64,000 nt of DNA from Dorea sp. D27 (lineage in GTDB: Bacteria; Bacillota; Clostridia; Lachnospirales; Lachnospiraceae), in NCBI RefSeq assembly GCF_001185345.1, contig NZ_KQ236746.1, positions 23,553 to 87,552 on the forward strand. Direction: 5' to 3'. The notes beneath the pieces were generated by a model. It made no database searches. It was not told the origin of the DNA and was given only the letters and a program-made list of their open reading frames with translations. A program made the translations under genes and the position numbers. Below are positions 25,350 through 34,999 of this stretch, piece by piece. Within the stretch, counting starts at the first letter, position 1. Each line of letters opens with the position of its first letter.

Positions 25350-26432
25350 ATGAAGAGACGGATGAAGAAGATAGCAGTGTTGTTCATGAGTGTTGTGATC
25401 GTTCTTGTAATGATCGGATGTAGTTCTACATCTGAAAAGTCATCAAAGACTGGAACTAAGGATAATAAAGAATCTGATAATAAAGAGACGGGAAGCGGAA
25501 ATGATGCATCTGGCGTGAAGGGTGTTTTAGATGGCATGGATGTGCCATCACTAGAGGGCTATACGATAGGTGTTGCAGTTCTCGGAACAGACCATGAATT
25601 TGACTTACATGCATATCAGGGTCAGATAGATCGAATCAAGGAGTTAGGTGGAGAAGCAGTAGCCGTGGATGGTGAGAGAAACGATCAAAAACACATTGCT
25701 GACATTGAGAATATGATTACACAGAAACCAGATGCAATTATAAAACAGTTGGGCGATGCAGATGTATACGAACCGGTTATGAAAAAGATCAGCGATGCCG
25801 GCATCCCGTTATTTACGGTAGATCTGGTAAGCCAATATTCGATTTGCAACAGCACATCCGATAACTATCTGATTGGAGAAGAGCTGGCGCGCAATATGTT
25901 TGAAGATTTAGGCGGTGAAGGAAAGATTGCAGTATTCAATGGATTCTATGGAGTCCGGGTATGCGGCATCCGATATGACATGATGAAGTATGTGGCGAAG
26001 GATTATCCGGGGATTGAATTTATAGAACCAGAGCTTCAGGACGTCATTACCGGGGCAGCAGAAGATGCCAGAAAGAAGACGCTAGATCTGCTGACAAAGG
26101 AGCCGGATGTGGATGCGATCTGGCTGGCATGGGATACGCCGTGTATTGGAGTTGCACAGGCATGTGCAGAGGCAGGAAGAGAGGAAGTGAAGATCTATGC
26201 GGTAGACGGTTCTTCAACTGTGCTGGAATTGGTGGCAGACCAGAATTCTACAATGTACGGTGATATGGCTCAGAATCCATATCAGATAGGCCAGGCAGCA
26301 GTGGATCAATGTGCCAGATATCTTGCAGGGGAACAGGTGCCAAGTACTGTATATTCCGCGCCGGTGTATGTGAACAAGCTGAATTGGGAGACTGCGATTA
26401 AAGAATTGGGAATTGAATTGAACATCAAATAA
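25350..26432 (+). CDS. Sugar ABC transporter substrate-binding lipoprotein (RbsB-type)
   Basis: 360 residues. A lipoprotein signal ends at the lipobox VMIGCSS (Cys about residue 25), followed by a Ser/Lys/Asp-rich linker and a periplasmic-binding-protein type 1 fold (Peripla_BP_4) from residue ~65. It would capture a sugar outside the membrane for the next three gene products. The spacing and order SBP-ATPase-permease-permease fit the carbohydrate uptake transporter 2 family. Confidence 0.88.
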   Translation: MKRRMKKIAVLFMSVVIVLVMIGCSSTSEKSSKTGTKDNKESDNKETGSGNDASGVKGVLDGMDVPSLEGYTIGVAVLGTDHEFDLHAYQGQIDRIKELGGEAVAVDGERNDQKHIADIENMITQKPDAIIKQLGDADVYEPVMKKISDAGIPLFTVDLVSQYSICNSTSDNYLIGEELARNMFEDLGGEGKIAVFNGFYGVRVCGIRYDMMKYVAKDYPGIEFIEPELQDVITGAAEDARKKTLDLLTKEPDVDAIWLAWDTPCIGVAQACAEAGREEVKIYAVDGSSTVLELVADQNSTMYGDMAQNPYQIGQAAVDQCARYLAGEQVPSTVYSAPVYVNKLNWETAIKELGIELNIK

Positions 26433-26460
26433 GCAGAAGCAACTGTAGGAAGGTGAAGAT

Positions 26461-27981
26461 ATGGCTGGAGCAGAATATATACTGGAAATGCTTGATGTTA
26501 CAAAGGAATTTCCGGGAGTAAAAGCGTTGTCTAATGTGACAATTCAGGTTAAAGCAGGTGAAGTACATGGTCTTGTCGGCGAAAATGGGGCAGGAAAGTC
26601 AACCATTATGAAGATACTTGCGGGACTTTATAGCAATGATGAGGGCAGGATTATCTTTGACGGTGAAGATATTACGAAGAAATTAAATGCCCGTACCGCA
26701 GAACATCTTGGAATCAGTTTTATCCATCAGGAGCGATATGTTGTTCGGCATCTTACAGTTGCTGAAATGCTATTTTTAGGAATTGAGAAAACAAAATCTC
26801 TTTTTCGGTTTATGGACAGAAAGGGGATGATTAAGTTAGCGGAGAAGATGCTGAAAGAAAAAGTGGGGGTAGAATTGCCGGGAGACAGACTGGTTAGTCA
26901 ACTGACGGTTGGTGAGCAGCAATTGATACAGATATGCAGGGCATTGATGAATGACCCCAAAGTAATCGTATTTGATGAGCCAACAGCGGTACTGGCCAAG
27001 AAGGAATCGGAGCGTCTGTTTAAAATCATCCATCAGTTAAAAAAAGAAAAAGGTGTTATCTATATCTCCCACTATTTCGGTGAGATATTGGAGTTATGTG
27101 ATAGGGTGACGGTTCTTAGAAATGGCGAAAAAATAGATACTGTGAATGCAGCAGATGTGACAATTGATTCTCTGGTGACGATGATGGTGGGGCGCAATAT
27201 TCTGGAACAGTATCCTCAAAAACAACGAAAACCGGGAGAGACGATATTATCCGTAAAAGGGCTTACCCATAAAAAAGAGTTCCGCGATTTGAATTTTCAG
27301 GTGCGAAGAGGTGAGATTCTTGGGATTACGGGGCTTATGGGTTCCGGACACGATAAGGTTGGAATCAGCATCTATGACAATGCAGATATCATCAGCGGCG
27401 AGATAGAATTCAAAGGAAAGAAGATGAGTTACATTAGCCCTCAGAAGGCAGTACAGGAAAAGATGGGATATGTCCCGGATGACAGGAGAGGACTGGGGGC
27501 CATTCAGAAGATGTCGGTCCAGGAGAACATTACACTTGCCTGCCTGAAAAAGTTGGCGAGGTATGGAATTATTTCATATAAAGCAGAAGCTGCGGCGGCA
27601 GATGCGCAGATCGAACATCTTGGAATCAGGACGCCTGGAAGAGATGCACAGACCGGAAACCTGAGCGGTGGCAACCAACAGAAGGTTGTGCTGTCAAGGT
27701 GGCTTAGTGATGAGTCGGAACTATATATATTAAACCAGCCTACATCAGGAATTGATATAGGTGCAAGAGCCGATATATATAAGATAATTGATAAAATGGC
27801 CCGAAGTGGTGCGGCGGTCATTATAATCACGCAGGACATCCAAGAGCTGTATGGGATGTCGGACCGGGTGATTGTTATGTACCGGGGAGTGACAAAATTG
27901 GAAATGGAAATAAGGGATCAGGATATTACGAACCAAATCATTGTTGCTTCCATGGGAGGGGGTGCCGAAGATGAAACATAA
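26461..27981 (+). CDS. Sugar ABC transporter ATPase with two NBDs (RbsA-type)
   Basis: 506 residues, two nucleotide-binding domains in one chain. NBD1 has Walker A GENGAGKST, signature LTVGEQQ and Walker B FDEPTAVL. NBD2 has a degenerate Walker A (GLMGSGHDKVG), an intact signature LSGGNQQK, and a Walker B that reads LNQPTSG instead of the usual LDEPT, so the catalytic Glu is replaced by Gln. Only one hydrolytic site is therefore expected. It ends 11 bases inside the first permease gene. Confidence 0.88.
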   Translation: MAGAEYILEMLDVTKEFPGVKALSNVTIQVKAGEVHGLVGENGAGKSTIMKILAGLYSNDEGRIIFDGEDITKKLNARTAEHLGISFIHQERYVVRHLTVAEMLFLGIEKTKSLFRFMDRKGMIKLAEKMLKEKVGVELPGDRLVSQLTVGEQQLIQICRALMNDPKVIVFDEPTAVLAKKESERLFKIIHQLKKEKGVIYISHYFGEILELCDRVTVLRNGEKIDTVNAADVTIDSLVTMMVGRNILEQYPQKQRKPGETILSVKGLTHKKEFRDLNFQVRRGEILGITGLMGSGHDKVGISIYDNADIISGEIEFKGKKMSYISPQKAVQEKMGYVPDDRRGLGAIQKMSVQENITLACLKKLARYGIISYKAEAAAADAQIEHLGIRTPGRDAQTGNLSGGNQQKVVLSRWLSDESELYILNQPTSGIDIGARADIYKIIDKMARSGAAVIIITQDIQELYGMSDRVIVMYRGVTKLEMEIRDQDITNQIIVASMGGGAEDET

Positions 27982-28942
27982 AGGAGAAAATGCCGGCGAC
28001 GTGATTATGAGATACAGCGGTTACATTGCATTTGCTGTGATTATTATTTTCTTTGTAATCAAGGCCCCTATATTTTTGAGGTATAGCAATCTTGTCAATA
28101 TATTGGCACAATCGGCGGTTCTTGGAATATGCGGGTTTGGTTTGACTGGTATTTTTATAGGAGGCGGGGATGATGTTATCCGGGGCGGGACGGATTTATC
28201 CATTACGCTTAATATGGCAGTTGCCGGAGCCATTATTGCAGTTATGGCAGGTGGCGGTAAGCCGCTTTGGCTGGCATTTGCAACGGCTGCACTGGTAAGT
28301 ATCACTATTGAGGCGGTGAATGCATATACAATCGTAAAACTTAAAATGGTACCTCTTCTTTCCACAATATGTATGATGTATCTGCTTCAGGGAGTGGAGC
28401 GGATTATTACAAATAATGTTGTAGTGCCGGCGAATCATAAAGCTCTGGTCATAATATCAAATACAGCAATACTTGGAATTCCCGTCATAGCATGGATATT
28501 TGTTGTAGTGGCAATCGTTATGTATGTTCTATTTAATGTGTGTTCCTACGGAAATAAAGTCAGTGCGTCAGGAGGAAGCGAACTGGCAGCAAAGGCCAGT
28601 GGAATTAATGTTTCCCTGATGGTAGCAAGTACATACATAATTGGCGGTGTCATGGCATCAGTTTCTGCTTTTTTAATGGTCGCAAGGCTGTCTAGCTATA
28701 CGCCGGGAGCGGGAGACCTGCAGCTGTTTGATGTGATGCTAGTCAGCTATCTTGGGGCTGTGTTCTCAAGAAGATACCGGCCAAATATACCGGGGACTTT
28801 TATAGCCGCATTATTTATCGGGGTGCTGACTAACGGGTTTACATTGATTAATGTTCCATCTTACTGGGTGTATGCAATAAAAGGTGCACTGATTCTGATT
28901 ACCGTTTCCATCACAACAATACAGAAGAGGAGGGTGGAATAA
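27971..28942 (+). CDS. Sugar ABC transporter permease 1 (RbsC/LsrC-type)
   Basis: 323 residues with 8-10 membrane segments of the BPD_transp_2 family and the family pattern around GGTDLSITLNMAVAGA. I start at ATG 27971, preceded by GGAGGGGGT and overlapping the ATPase gene; an in-frame ATG at 27941 is less likely. A second, different permease gene follows after one base, so the membrane pore is probably a heterodimer as in LsrCD. Confidence 0.85.
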   Translation: MKHKGENAGDVIMRYSGYIAFAVIIIFFVIKAPIFLRYSNLVNILAQSAVLGICGFGLTGIFIGGGDDVIRGGTDLSITLNMAVAGAIIAVMAGGGKPLWLAFATAALVSITIEAVNAYTIVKLKMVPLLSTICMMYLLQGVERIITNNVVVPANHKALVIISNTAILGIPVIAWIFVVVAIVMYVLFNVCSYGNKVSASGGSELAAKASGINVSLMVASTYIIGGVMASVSAFLMVARLSSYTPGAGDLQLFDVMLVSYLGAVFSRRYRPNIPGTFIAALFIGVLTNGFTLINVPSYWVYAIKGALILITVSITTIQKRRVE

Positions 28943-28943
28943 T

Positions 28944-29948
28944 ATGAAAAAGGAATCATTTTCACTTGGCAGATTTTTATATGATAACACAACGGCATTC
29001 ATGATGCTTGGAATATTTGTTTTCTTTTCTATTTTTGCAGAAGGTTTTCTGTCGATTGGAAACATTACTACAGTTTTGAGTTCCTCCTCAGTTTTATTGC
29101 TCGTATCAATTGGGATGTGCTTTGTCGTAATCAGCGGAGGGACGGATTTGTCGGTTGCGGCTGCATACGGAATGGGGGGACTGGTCTGCGTGTATGCAAT
29201 TCAGGGCGGAATCCCGGCAGAGGCAGGGATTGTGCTGGCTCTGGCAGCGGGGCTTATGTTTGGGCTGATCAACAGCTTCCTTATCTTGAAAGTAGGGATT
29301 TCTGTCTGGCTCGCCACACTTGGGACGCTGTTTATTGGTGAGAGTATTGAGCGGATTGTGACAAAAGGTGGTACGCCGGTATATCTTTCAGGTGTGGATG
29401 GAGTTTTTAAAAGTATCGGGCAGGGAACGGTTGTTAATATTGTGCAGGAAGGCGCAAATATTACAATAAAGTCATCCATTGTCCTGGCAATGATTATAGC
29501 CGTTGCAGCCGCCTTTGTTTTGAAAAAGACAGTATTAGGGAGACACTTATACGCGGCAGGTCTGCAACGCAGGGCCGCTGAGCTTTCGGGTGTGTCTGTC
29601 GAAAGATGTGTGACCATTGCGTTTGTCGTAAGTGGGGCTTGCTGCTGTCTGGCAGGGGTGATTGGAGGGGCGCAGTTATCTTCGTATATTCCGGTAAACG
29701 GGCGCTATTATCTACTGGATGCGATTGGCACAGTATTTATAGGAAGTACTATGCACAGACGGGGATTTGCCAATGTGGGCGGAACGGTTGTGGGGGTCAT
29801 ATTTTTTGGGTTCTTGACAAACGGTCTAAATCTCATTGGAGTGCAGTTCTATTGGCAGTACGTAATCAGGGGCGGATTGATTTTATTTGTTCTTGCGGTC
29901 AATGCATATCAGAGAAATGTCTGGGCGCTGCGTACGAGGAGACATTAA
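28944..29948 (+). CDS. Sugar ABC transporter permease 2 (RbsC/LsrD-type)
   Basis: 334 residues, BPD_transp_2 family, 8-10 membrane segments, with GGTDLSVAAAYGMGG near residue 65. It starts one base after the stop of permease 1 and is clearly related to it but not a copy. Confidence 0.85.
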   Translation: MKKESFSLGRFLYDNTTAFMMLGIFVFFSIFAEGFLSIGNITTVLSSSSVLLLVSIGMCFVVISGGTDLSVAAAYGMGGLVCVYAIQGGIPAEAGIVLALAAGLMFGLINSFLILKVGISVWLATLGTLFIGESIERIVTKGGTPVYLSGVDGVFKSIGQGTVVNIVQEGANITIKSSIVLAMIIAVAAAFVLKKTVLGRHLYAAGLQRRAAELSGVSVERCVTIAFVVSGACCCLAGVIGGAQLSSYIPVNGRYYLLDAIGTVFIGSTMHRRGFANVGGTVVGVIFFGFLTNGLNLIGVQFYWQYVIRGGLILFVLAVNAYQRNVWALRTRRH

Positions 29949-29982
29949 TAATCAAATAAAGCATAAAAAGGAGCGAAAAGAC

Positions 29983-30675
29983 ATGGGAAAATATGTATCA
30001 GATGAAGAAGCAAAGGAACTCATATGTGAGATTGGAAGAAGGGTGTTTGACAAGGGGCTGGTGGCAGCAAATGATGGAAACATTACCCTCCGGGTGGGGG
30101 AGCGGGAGGTATGGGCAACGCCCACCGGTGTCAGCAAGGGATATATGACACCGGAGATGCTGGTGAAAATGGATTTTGACGGAAATGTTCTGGAAGGGAC
30201 CTGGGCCCCTTCCTCAGAAGTAAAAATGCATCTCAGAGTATATAACGAGAATAAAGCGGTGGGAGGAACAGTTCACGCACATCCGCCGATTGCGACAGCG
30301 TATGCAATAACCGGGGAATGGATTGACCAGCCGGTCTTTGCAGAGGCAATCGTTATGCTGGGTGTGGTTCCGGTTGCAAGTTACGCAACTCCGGGAACGC
30401 AGGCAGTGCCTGATTCCGTAGCGCCATATTGCAAAGATTATAATTGCTGTCTTCTGGCAGCACATGGTGCGTTGACATGGGGGGCAGATTTGATGCAGGC
30501 GTACTATAGGATGGAGGCGTTAGAGCATTTTGCCAAAATCCACATGGCCGCAGTTGGACTTCAGAAACCGGCACAGATGCTAACAGAGAGCCAGGTGGAT
30601 GAATTGCTGGCAATCAGAGAGCGGGTAAATAATGGAAGCAAGGCAGGACAAGTTCCTTCAAACAGAGAGGTATAG
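29983..30675 (+). CDS. Class II aldolase (FucA/AraD-like)
   Basis: 230 residues of the class II aldolase/adducin family. Visible zinc and catalytic parts: NDGNITLR near residue 28, TPTGVSKG, SSEVKMH, the ligand pair HAHPP near residue 95, and AAHGALTWG near residue 158. It would cleave a ketose 1-phosphate into dihydroxyacetone phosphate and an aldehyde. The next gene (an alcohol dehydrogenase) could reduce that aldehyde, as FucO does for lactaldehyde. I start at ATG 29983 behind AAGGAGCGAAAAG; upstream in-frame starts lie within the permease gene. Confidence 0.85.
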   Translation: MGKYVSDEEAKELICEIGRRVFDKGLVAANDGNITLRVGEREVWATPTGVSKGYMTPEMLVKMDFDGNVLEGTWAPSSEVKMHLRVYNENKAVGGTVHAHPPIATAYAITGEWIDQPVFAEAIVMLGVVPVASYATPGTQAVPDSVAPYCKDYNCCLLAAHGALTWGADLMQAYYRMEALEHFAKIHMAAVGLQKPAQMLTESQVDELLAIRERVNNGSKAGQVPSNREV

Positions 30676-30677
30676 AT

Positions 30678-31850
30678 ATGAATAATTTTGAGTATTATAA
30701 CCCGACAAAAGTTGTGTTTGGACAGGGCAGATTTGCAGACTTAGGGGCAGAGGTGAAGTCCCTGGGGAACATAGCGCTTCTGGTAAAGCAGGAGGGTCCG
30801 TTAGAACAGATGGGTGTATATGAAAGGGCGGTCAAAATTCTAGAGGAAGCTCAGGTTACAGTACAGGTATTGGAGTATGTTTCAAGTAATCCTAAACTAT
30901 CAAAGATTAGGGAGGGAATCGCTCTGGCAAAAGAAGAAGGAGTTGAGGTTGTTGTAGCCGTAGGAGGGGGAAGCGCTATAGATGCAGGAAAAGCGATAGC
31001 AATTGGCACCGCCTGTGGTGGAGATGTATGGGAATTTTTCCGAAGAGAAAAAGATGTATCAGCTTCACTGCCAATGATAGCAGTCAGTACGATATCTGCA
31101 ACAGGTGCTGAGACAAGCTGCCATGTGGTTATAACCAATGATGAGCCGGAAGATACGGCAAAGTGGCAGAAATGGGCAATACACGATTCACATGCATTTC
31201 CTGAAACAGCCATTATCGATCCGGAGCTTCTGGTATCTGTTCCTAAAAAAATCACAGCAGCAGGAATGGCAGACACAATTTCCCATGTTTTAGAAGGATA
31301 TTTTGACGGGGTTCCTCATAATCCGCTTTCCGACAGAATAGGCGAAGGGATTGTGATGACTGTAATCGAGAATGAAAAAGTGCTGGATAATCCGGAAGAT
31401 CTGAATGCGAGAGCAGCGCTTAGCTGGGCCGCTACATTGGCTATGAGCGGGCTTCAGGATTGTGGCAGATCCAATGCAGGTTTTCCTGCACATTGGATTC
31501 AACATGCAGTGGGTGCGCTGACTGATTCTTCGCATGGAGAGGGGCTGGCGGTGATTAACCCTGCATGGCTGGAGTTGGAAAATGAGAAGTCACCGGTTAA
31601 ATTCATGCAATTTGCCGAGAGAGTCTTTGGCATTGAGAGAACCGAACAAATGACAGACGCAGAGTATGGGATGGCAGGAATCCAGGCGTTAAAAGCGGTA
31701 TTTAAACGATGGGGACTTCCAGAAACGTTGGGGGAATTAGGCGTTACAAGTGAGATGATTCCAACTATCGTTCGGGGGGTTATGGAAAGTCCGGAAACCT
31801 ATGTTTTTGAAGAAGGAACCGTGGAACAGGTGCTGCGAAGATGTTTGTAA
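30678..31850 (+). CDS. Iron-containing alcohol dehydrogenase (BDH/YqhD-like)
   Basis: 390 residues. NAD(P) motif GGGSAIDAGKA near residue 97. Metal ligands are conserved as Asp199, His203, His272 and His286, the last in SSHGEGLAV. It resembles the butanol dehydrogenase/YqhD branch. Separated by 2 bases from the aldolase gene, it most likely reduces the aldehyde released by aldolase to a diol or alcohol, regenerating NAD(P)+ during fermentation. Confidence 0.83.
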   Translation: MNNFEYYNPTKVVFGQGRFADLGAEVKSLGNIALLVKQEGPLEQMGVYERAVKILEEAQVTVQVLEYVSSNPKLSKIREGIALAKEEGVEVVVAVGGGSAIDAGKAIAIGTACGGDVWEFFRREKDVSASLPMIAVSTISATGAETSCHVVITNDEPEDTAKWQKWAIHDSHAFPETAIIDPELLVSVPKKITAAGMADTISHVLEGYFDGVPHNPLSDRIGEGIVMTVIENEKVLDNPEDLNARAALSWAATLAMSGLQDCGRSNAGFPAHWIQHAVGALTDSSHGEGLAVINPAWLELENEKSPVKFMQFAERVFGIERTEQMTDAEYGMAGIQALKAVFKRWGLPETLGELGVTSEMIPTIVRGVMESPETYVFEEGTVEQVLRRCL

Positions 31851-31861
31851 AATAGAGGCTG

Positions 31862-31894
31862 ACAGGGTTGTTCAGGGAGGTTGGATAACCCTGT
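31862..31894 (+). terminator. Hairpin after the alcohol dehydrogenase gene
   Basis: ACAGGGTT pairs with AACCCTGT across a 17-base loop. There is no T-run, so it may stabilise the 3' end instead of terminating. Confidence 0.35.
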
Positions 31895-31900
31895 GTGAAT

Positions 31901-31929
31901 TTGACTATATTACCAGTTTATGGTATTAT
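31901..31929 (+). promoter_or_regulatory. Promoter of the FGGY kinase-SorC regulator unit
   Basis: TTGACT (31901-31906), 17-base spacer, TATTAT (31924-31929). An inverted repeat ATAGCAC ... GTGCTAT (about 31931-31965) lies just downstream. Confidence 0.6.
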
Positions 31930-31977
31930 CATAGCACTGAATTGGACCACTAAATGTGCTATGCATAGGAGAAAAGA

Positions 31978-33414
31978 ATGTGTAATGAGGCATATTTTAT
32001 CGTGGACATCGGTACAGGTAATTCAAGAGTCGTGCTTATGTCGGTGGAAGGTGAACTGATTGGGATAAGGTCGTTTGCAAATCCATATCACAGGGACTAT
32101 GCATATGAAGATGCATTGTACTTTTTACCCGAAGACTGGTCAGCGCTCATCTTTTCCTATGTGAAGGAAATGCTCATATCTTATCCGGGATATAGCATCA
32201 AGGCATTCACATCTACGAGTGCCCGGGAGTCTGTCGTGCTTCTTAATAAGGAAGGGAAAGCGTTCTATGGACTTCCTAATATAGACAACCGTGGAGACAA
32301 GTGGATAGGAGAAATCCCAAACGGACATGAGATATATTATAAGACAGGGCGTTGGCTGTCTGGTGTTTTTTCGGCGGGTAAGTTGTTAGGACTTCGGAAA
32401 AGGCAGCCGGAAATATACAAAAAGATTTTTAAAATAACAAGCATGAGTGATTGGATTGGCTATCTTTTTACAGGAAATCTCAGAATGGAGCACTCTCAGG
32501 CGTGTGAGACGCAGGTTTTTGATATCGGACGGCAGGAGTGGTCTGGGGAATTGTGCAGTGTATTTGGAATTGAGCCTGATATTCTTCCTGCACTTGTAAC
32601 GGCGGGCAAAAATCTTGGGCATGTAAATGCATCCGTCTGCCAAGAACTAGGAATTTCTGCGGATGTGGTGTTTGTCGTTGGCGGTGCGGATACCCAGATG
32701 GCGGTCAAAGGGATGGATGCAAAACAAAAGGATGTAGTCATTGTTTCAGGAACGACCTCTCCGATTGTTACAATTGTTCCATATAAGTTTTATGATGAGA
32801 GGCAGAGATGCTGGACAGATTCTTATATTGATGGAAAGAGTTACCAGATAGAGACGAATGCGGGGGTCACAGGTTTAAACTATCAGCGTATGAAATCGTT
32901 CCTTTTTCCAGATGTTACTTATGAGAAGATAGAGGAAGAACTACAGAAAATAGATAGAGTCAGGTGCATTGCAAGTTTTGGTACATTGATTTTTTCGGAA
33001 AACAGGTCATTGCAAAACGGGGGATTTTATATGTCGGCTCCGCTTGATGAAAATCTGAACCGATATGATCTGGCATATGCCTTGATAGCCGATATTGCCT
33101 GTGGAATCAGCAAGCAATATCATAGCTTATGTGAGATGACATCGCATGATGAAAATTATGTTCTTGGGTGTGGAGGCGGATTTCGGTCTGCCATGCTGGG
33201 ACAATTGACTGCGAATCTTCTGCAGAGGAAATTGATATTGCGGGAAGGATATGGGCAGGCATCGGCCAGGGGTTGTGTAAGAATCTGTAATGATTATTTT
33301 GGATACAATTGCTGTAATGCGGCTGTTGATAAAGTATATGAGCCGGAAAATAATCAAATGATACAGGAGTATTCTATTCGTTGGGAAGCAGTAAGAAATA
33401 AGATAGGAACATGA
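31978..33414 (+). CDS. FGGY-family carbohydrate kinase (LsrK/xylulokinase-like)
   Basis: 478 residues, two-domain actin-fold sugar kinase. The N-terminal phosphate loop is VDIGTGNSRVVL, and the C-terminal ATP-binding part contains LGCGGGFRSAMLGQLTANLL near residue 390 (signature given in part). It resembles LsrK and xylulokinase branches. In this cluster it would phosphorylate the imported sugar so that the class II aldolase can split it. The ribosome site AGGAGAAAAG precedes ATG 31978. The regulator gene follows directly. Confidence 0.83.
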   Translation: MCNEAYFIVDIGTGNSRVVLMSVEGELIGIRSFANPYHRDYAYEDALYFLPEDWSALIFSYVKEMLISYPGYSIKAFTSTSARESVVLLNKEGKAFYGLPNIDNRGDKWIGEIPNGHEIYYKTGRWLSGVFSAGKLLGLRKRQPEIYKKIFKITSMSDWIGYLFTGNLRMEHSQACETQVFDIGRQEWSGELCSVFGIEPDILPALVTAGKNLGHVNASVCQELGISADVVFVVGGADTQMAVKGMDAKQKDVVIVSGTTSPIVTIVPYKFYDERQRCWTDSYIDGKSYQIETNAGVTGLNYQRMKSFLFPDVTYEKIEEELQKIDRVRCIASFGTLIFSENRSLQNGGFYMSAPLDENLNRYDLAYALIADIACGISKQYHSLCEMTSHDENYVLGCGGGFRSAMLGQLTANLLQRKLILREGYGQASARGCVRICNDYFGYNCCNAAVDKVYEPENNQMIQEYSIRWEAVRNKIGT

Positions 33415-33437
33415 AAATTAAGCAATGAAAGGGGAAT

Positions 33438-34400
33438 ATGGATCTTTATAATCAGATCCATATAAAGCATATGAGACCGGTAAAACTACGTAGTCACGCT
33501 TTGATAGAACAGGTAGGCAGAATGTACTACATCTTACAGATGAATCAGCAGGAGATTGCGGAGAAGCTTGGAATCAGCAGGACTACGGTAGTGCGTCTGC
33601 TGACAGAGGGCAGGGAACTGGGAATTATACAGATCTACATCCATGGTCAGGATGATGGAGTGCGCCAGGAAGAGCTGGAAGCGAAGCTGATGAAGCGTTA
33701 TGGTATGCGGGATATTATAGTGGCGAGGAACGTGGAGCCAAATTCAACTTATAATGTGGCAGCACGTTACATTCAAGGCATTATGCCACGGAAAGGTACT
33801 ATCGCGATATCTGGTGGGAAGACCATGAACGCCGTGGCCAATTATTTTCATCCGATAGAAGGTGAAAATGAGTTGAACATCACTCAATTGACTGGAATGT
33901 TTGGGGAAAATATTCCAAGTGTTACAGTTGCGCAGAATTGGGCGGAAAAGCTAAATGCAAATGCGGTCTATCTGGCAGCCCCGGGTATCGTAAGTTCACC
34001 GGAAAAAAGAGACCTGTTTTTAAACGATGCAAATATCATAAACACATATAAAGAAATATGTAATGCCGAATATGCGATAACAGGAATAGGAATTACAGAT
34101 TCTGTAAAAGAGAATCTTAAAAACCTGGAATTTCCCCCGAATCTCTTTGAAGAATTAGATCAAAGATGTGTTGGAGATATTATGTTTCATTTTTATGATA
34201 ACAACGGCAGATTTAATGCCGAGAAGATATCCAGCTGCGTAGTAGGGGCAACGACGGCCGATTACTTAAGGATACAGGTAAGAATTGCTGTAGCATTTGG
34301 AGAAGAAAAGGTGAAAGCGATACATGCGGCCATGAAAGGTAAGATTATTAATATCATGATTACAGATGAAGACACGGCAAGATGCATTTTGCGGCTGTGA
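33438..34400 (+). CDS. SorC/LsrR-type sugar-binding transcriptional regulator
   Basis: 320 residues. N-terminal HTH (QEIAEKLGISRTTVVRLL, residues ~36-53) and a C-terminal NagB-like sugar-phosphate-binding domain with ISGGKTMNAVANYF near residue 120 and TGIGITDSVKENL near 215. SorC regulators respond to phosphorylated sugars, so the kinase product is the likely signal. It probably controls both the 24.3 kb and 31.9 kb promoters. Confidence 0.85.
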   Translation: MDLYNQIHIKHMRPVKLRSHALIEQVGRMYYILQMNQQEIAEKLGISRTTVVRLLTEGRELGIIQIYIHGQDDGVRQEELEAKLMKRYGMRDIIVARNVEPNSTYNVAARYIQGIMPRKGTIAISGGKTMNAVANYFHPIEGENELNITQLTGMFGENIPSVTVAQNWAEKLNANAVYLAAPGIVSSPEKRDLFLNDANIINTYKEICNAEYAITGIGITDSVKENLKNLEFPPNLFEELDQRCVGDIMFHFYDNNGRFNAEKISSCVVGATTADYLRIQVRIAVAFGEEKVKAIHAAMKGKIINIMITDEDTARCILRL

Positions 34401-34497
34401 CAGTGTCGTTTGCCTGGCGAGCTGATAAGTGATAAAAAAGATAAAAGTATCGTGGCTTAGGACACATTACAGAAAAAACGATTGTGGAGGAAGCGGC

Positions 34498-34983
34498 ATG
34501 GCAAAATTGACACATTTTGATGACAAGGGAAAAGCGGTAATGGTGGACGTGTCCGGGAAAGCAGATACGGCAAGAGAAGCCGTGGCGACAGGGAAAATTA
34601 CAGTAAATGAGGCTGTCTACAGCGCCATAGAGACCGGGAGCATAGAAAAAGGCGATGTGCTTGGAGTCGCTGCGACGGCTGGAATCATGGGGGCGAAAAA
34701 GACATCAGAACTCATACCGATGTGCCATATCCTGCCCATTTCTAACTGCCGGGTCACCTTTGATAAGAATCCTGAAAAGAAAGAAATCCACTGTACATGC
34801 GTCGTAAAGGTGAACGGTAAGACCGGCGTAGAGATGGAGGCGCTGACAGGGGTAAGCGTGGCATTGCTGACCATATATGATATGTGCAAGGCTTTGGATA
34901 AGTCCATGGAAATTGGGGATATCTACCTTCAGAAAAAAACAGGCGGTAAAAGTGGAGAGATAAATAATACGAAAAACAGATAG
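34498..34983 (+). CDS. moaC: Cyclic pyranopterin monophosphate synthase
   Basis: 161 residues of the MoaC family, which converts the MoaA product to cyclic pyranopterin monophosphate in molybdenum cofactor synthesis. Conserved parts: [19 protein letters not shown], and the C-terminal [19 protein letters not shown] (catalytic Lys and Glu region). I start at ATG 34498 behind GTGGAGGAAG. It stands alone after the sugar regulator, with no other moa, mob or mog gene in the window, and ends at a GGGGACGGGG palindrome. Confidence 0.92.
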   Translation: MAKLTHFDDKGKAVMVDVSGKADTAREAVATGKITVNEAVYSAIETGSIEKGDVLGVAATAGIMGAKKTSELIPMCHILPISNCRVTFDKNPEKKEIHCTCVVKVNGKTGVEMEALTGVSVALLTIYDMCKALDKSMEIGDIYLQKKTGGKSGEINNTKNR

Positions 34984-34999
34984 AGGGACACGTTAAATC

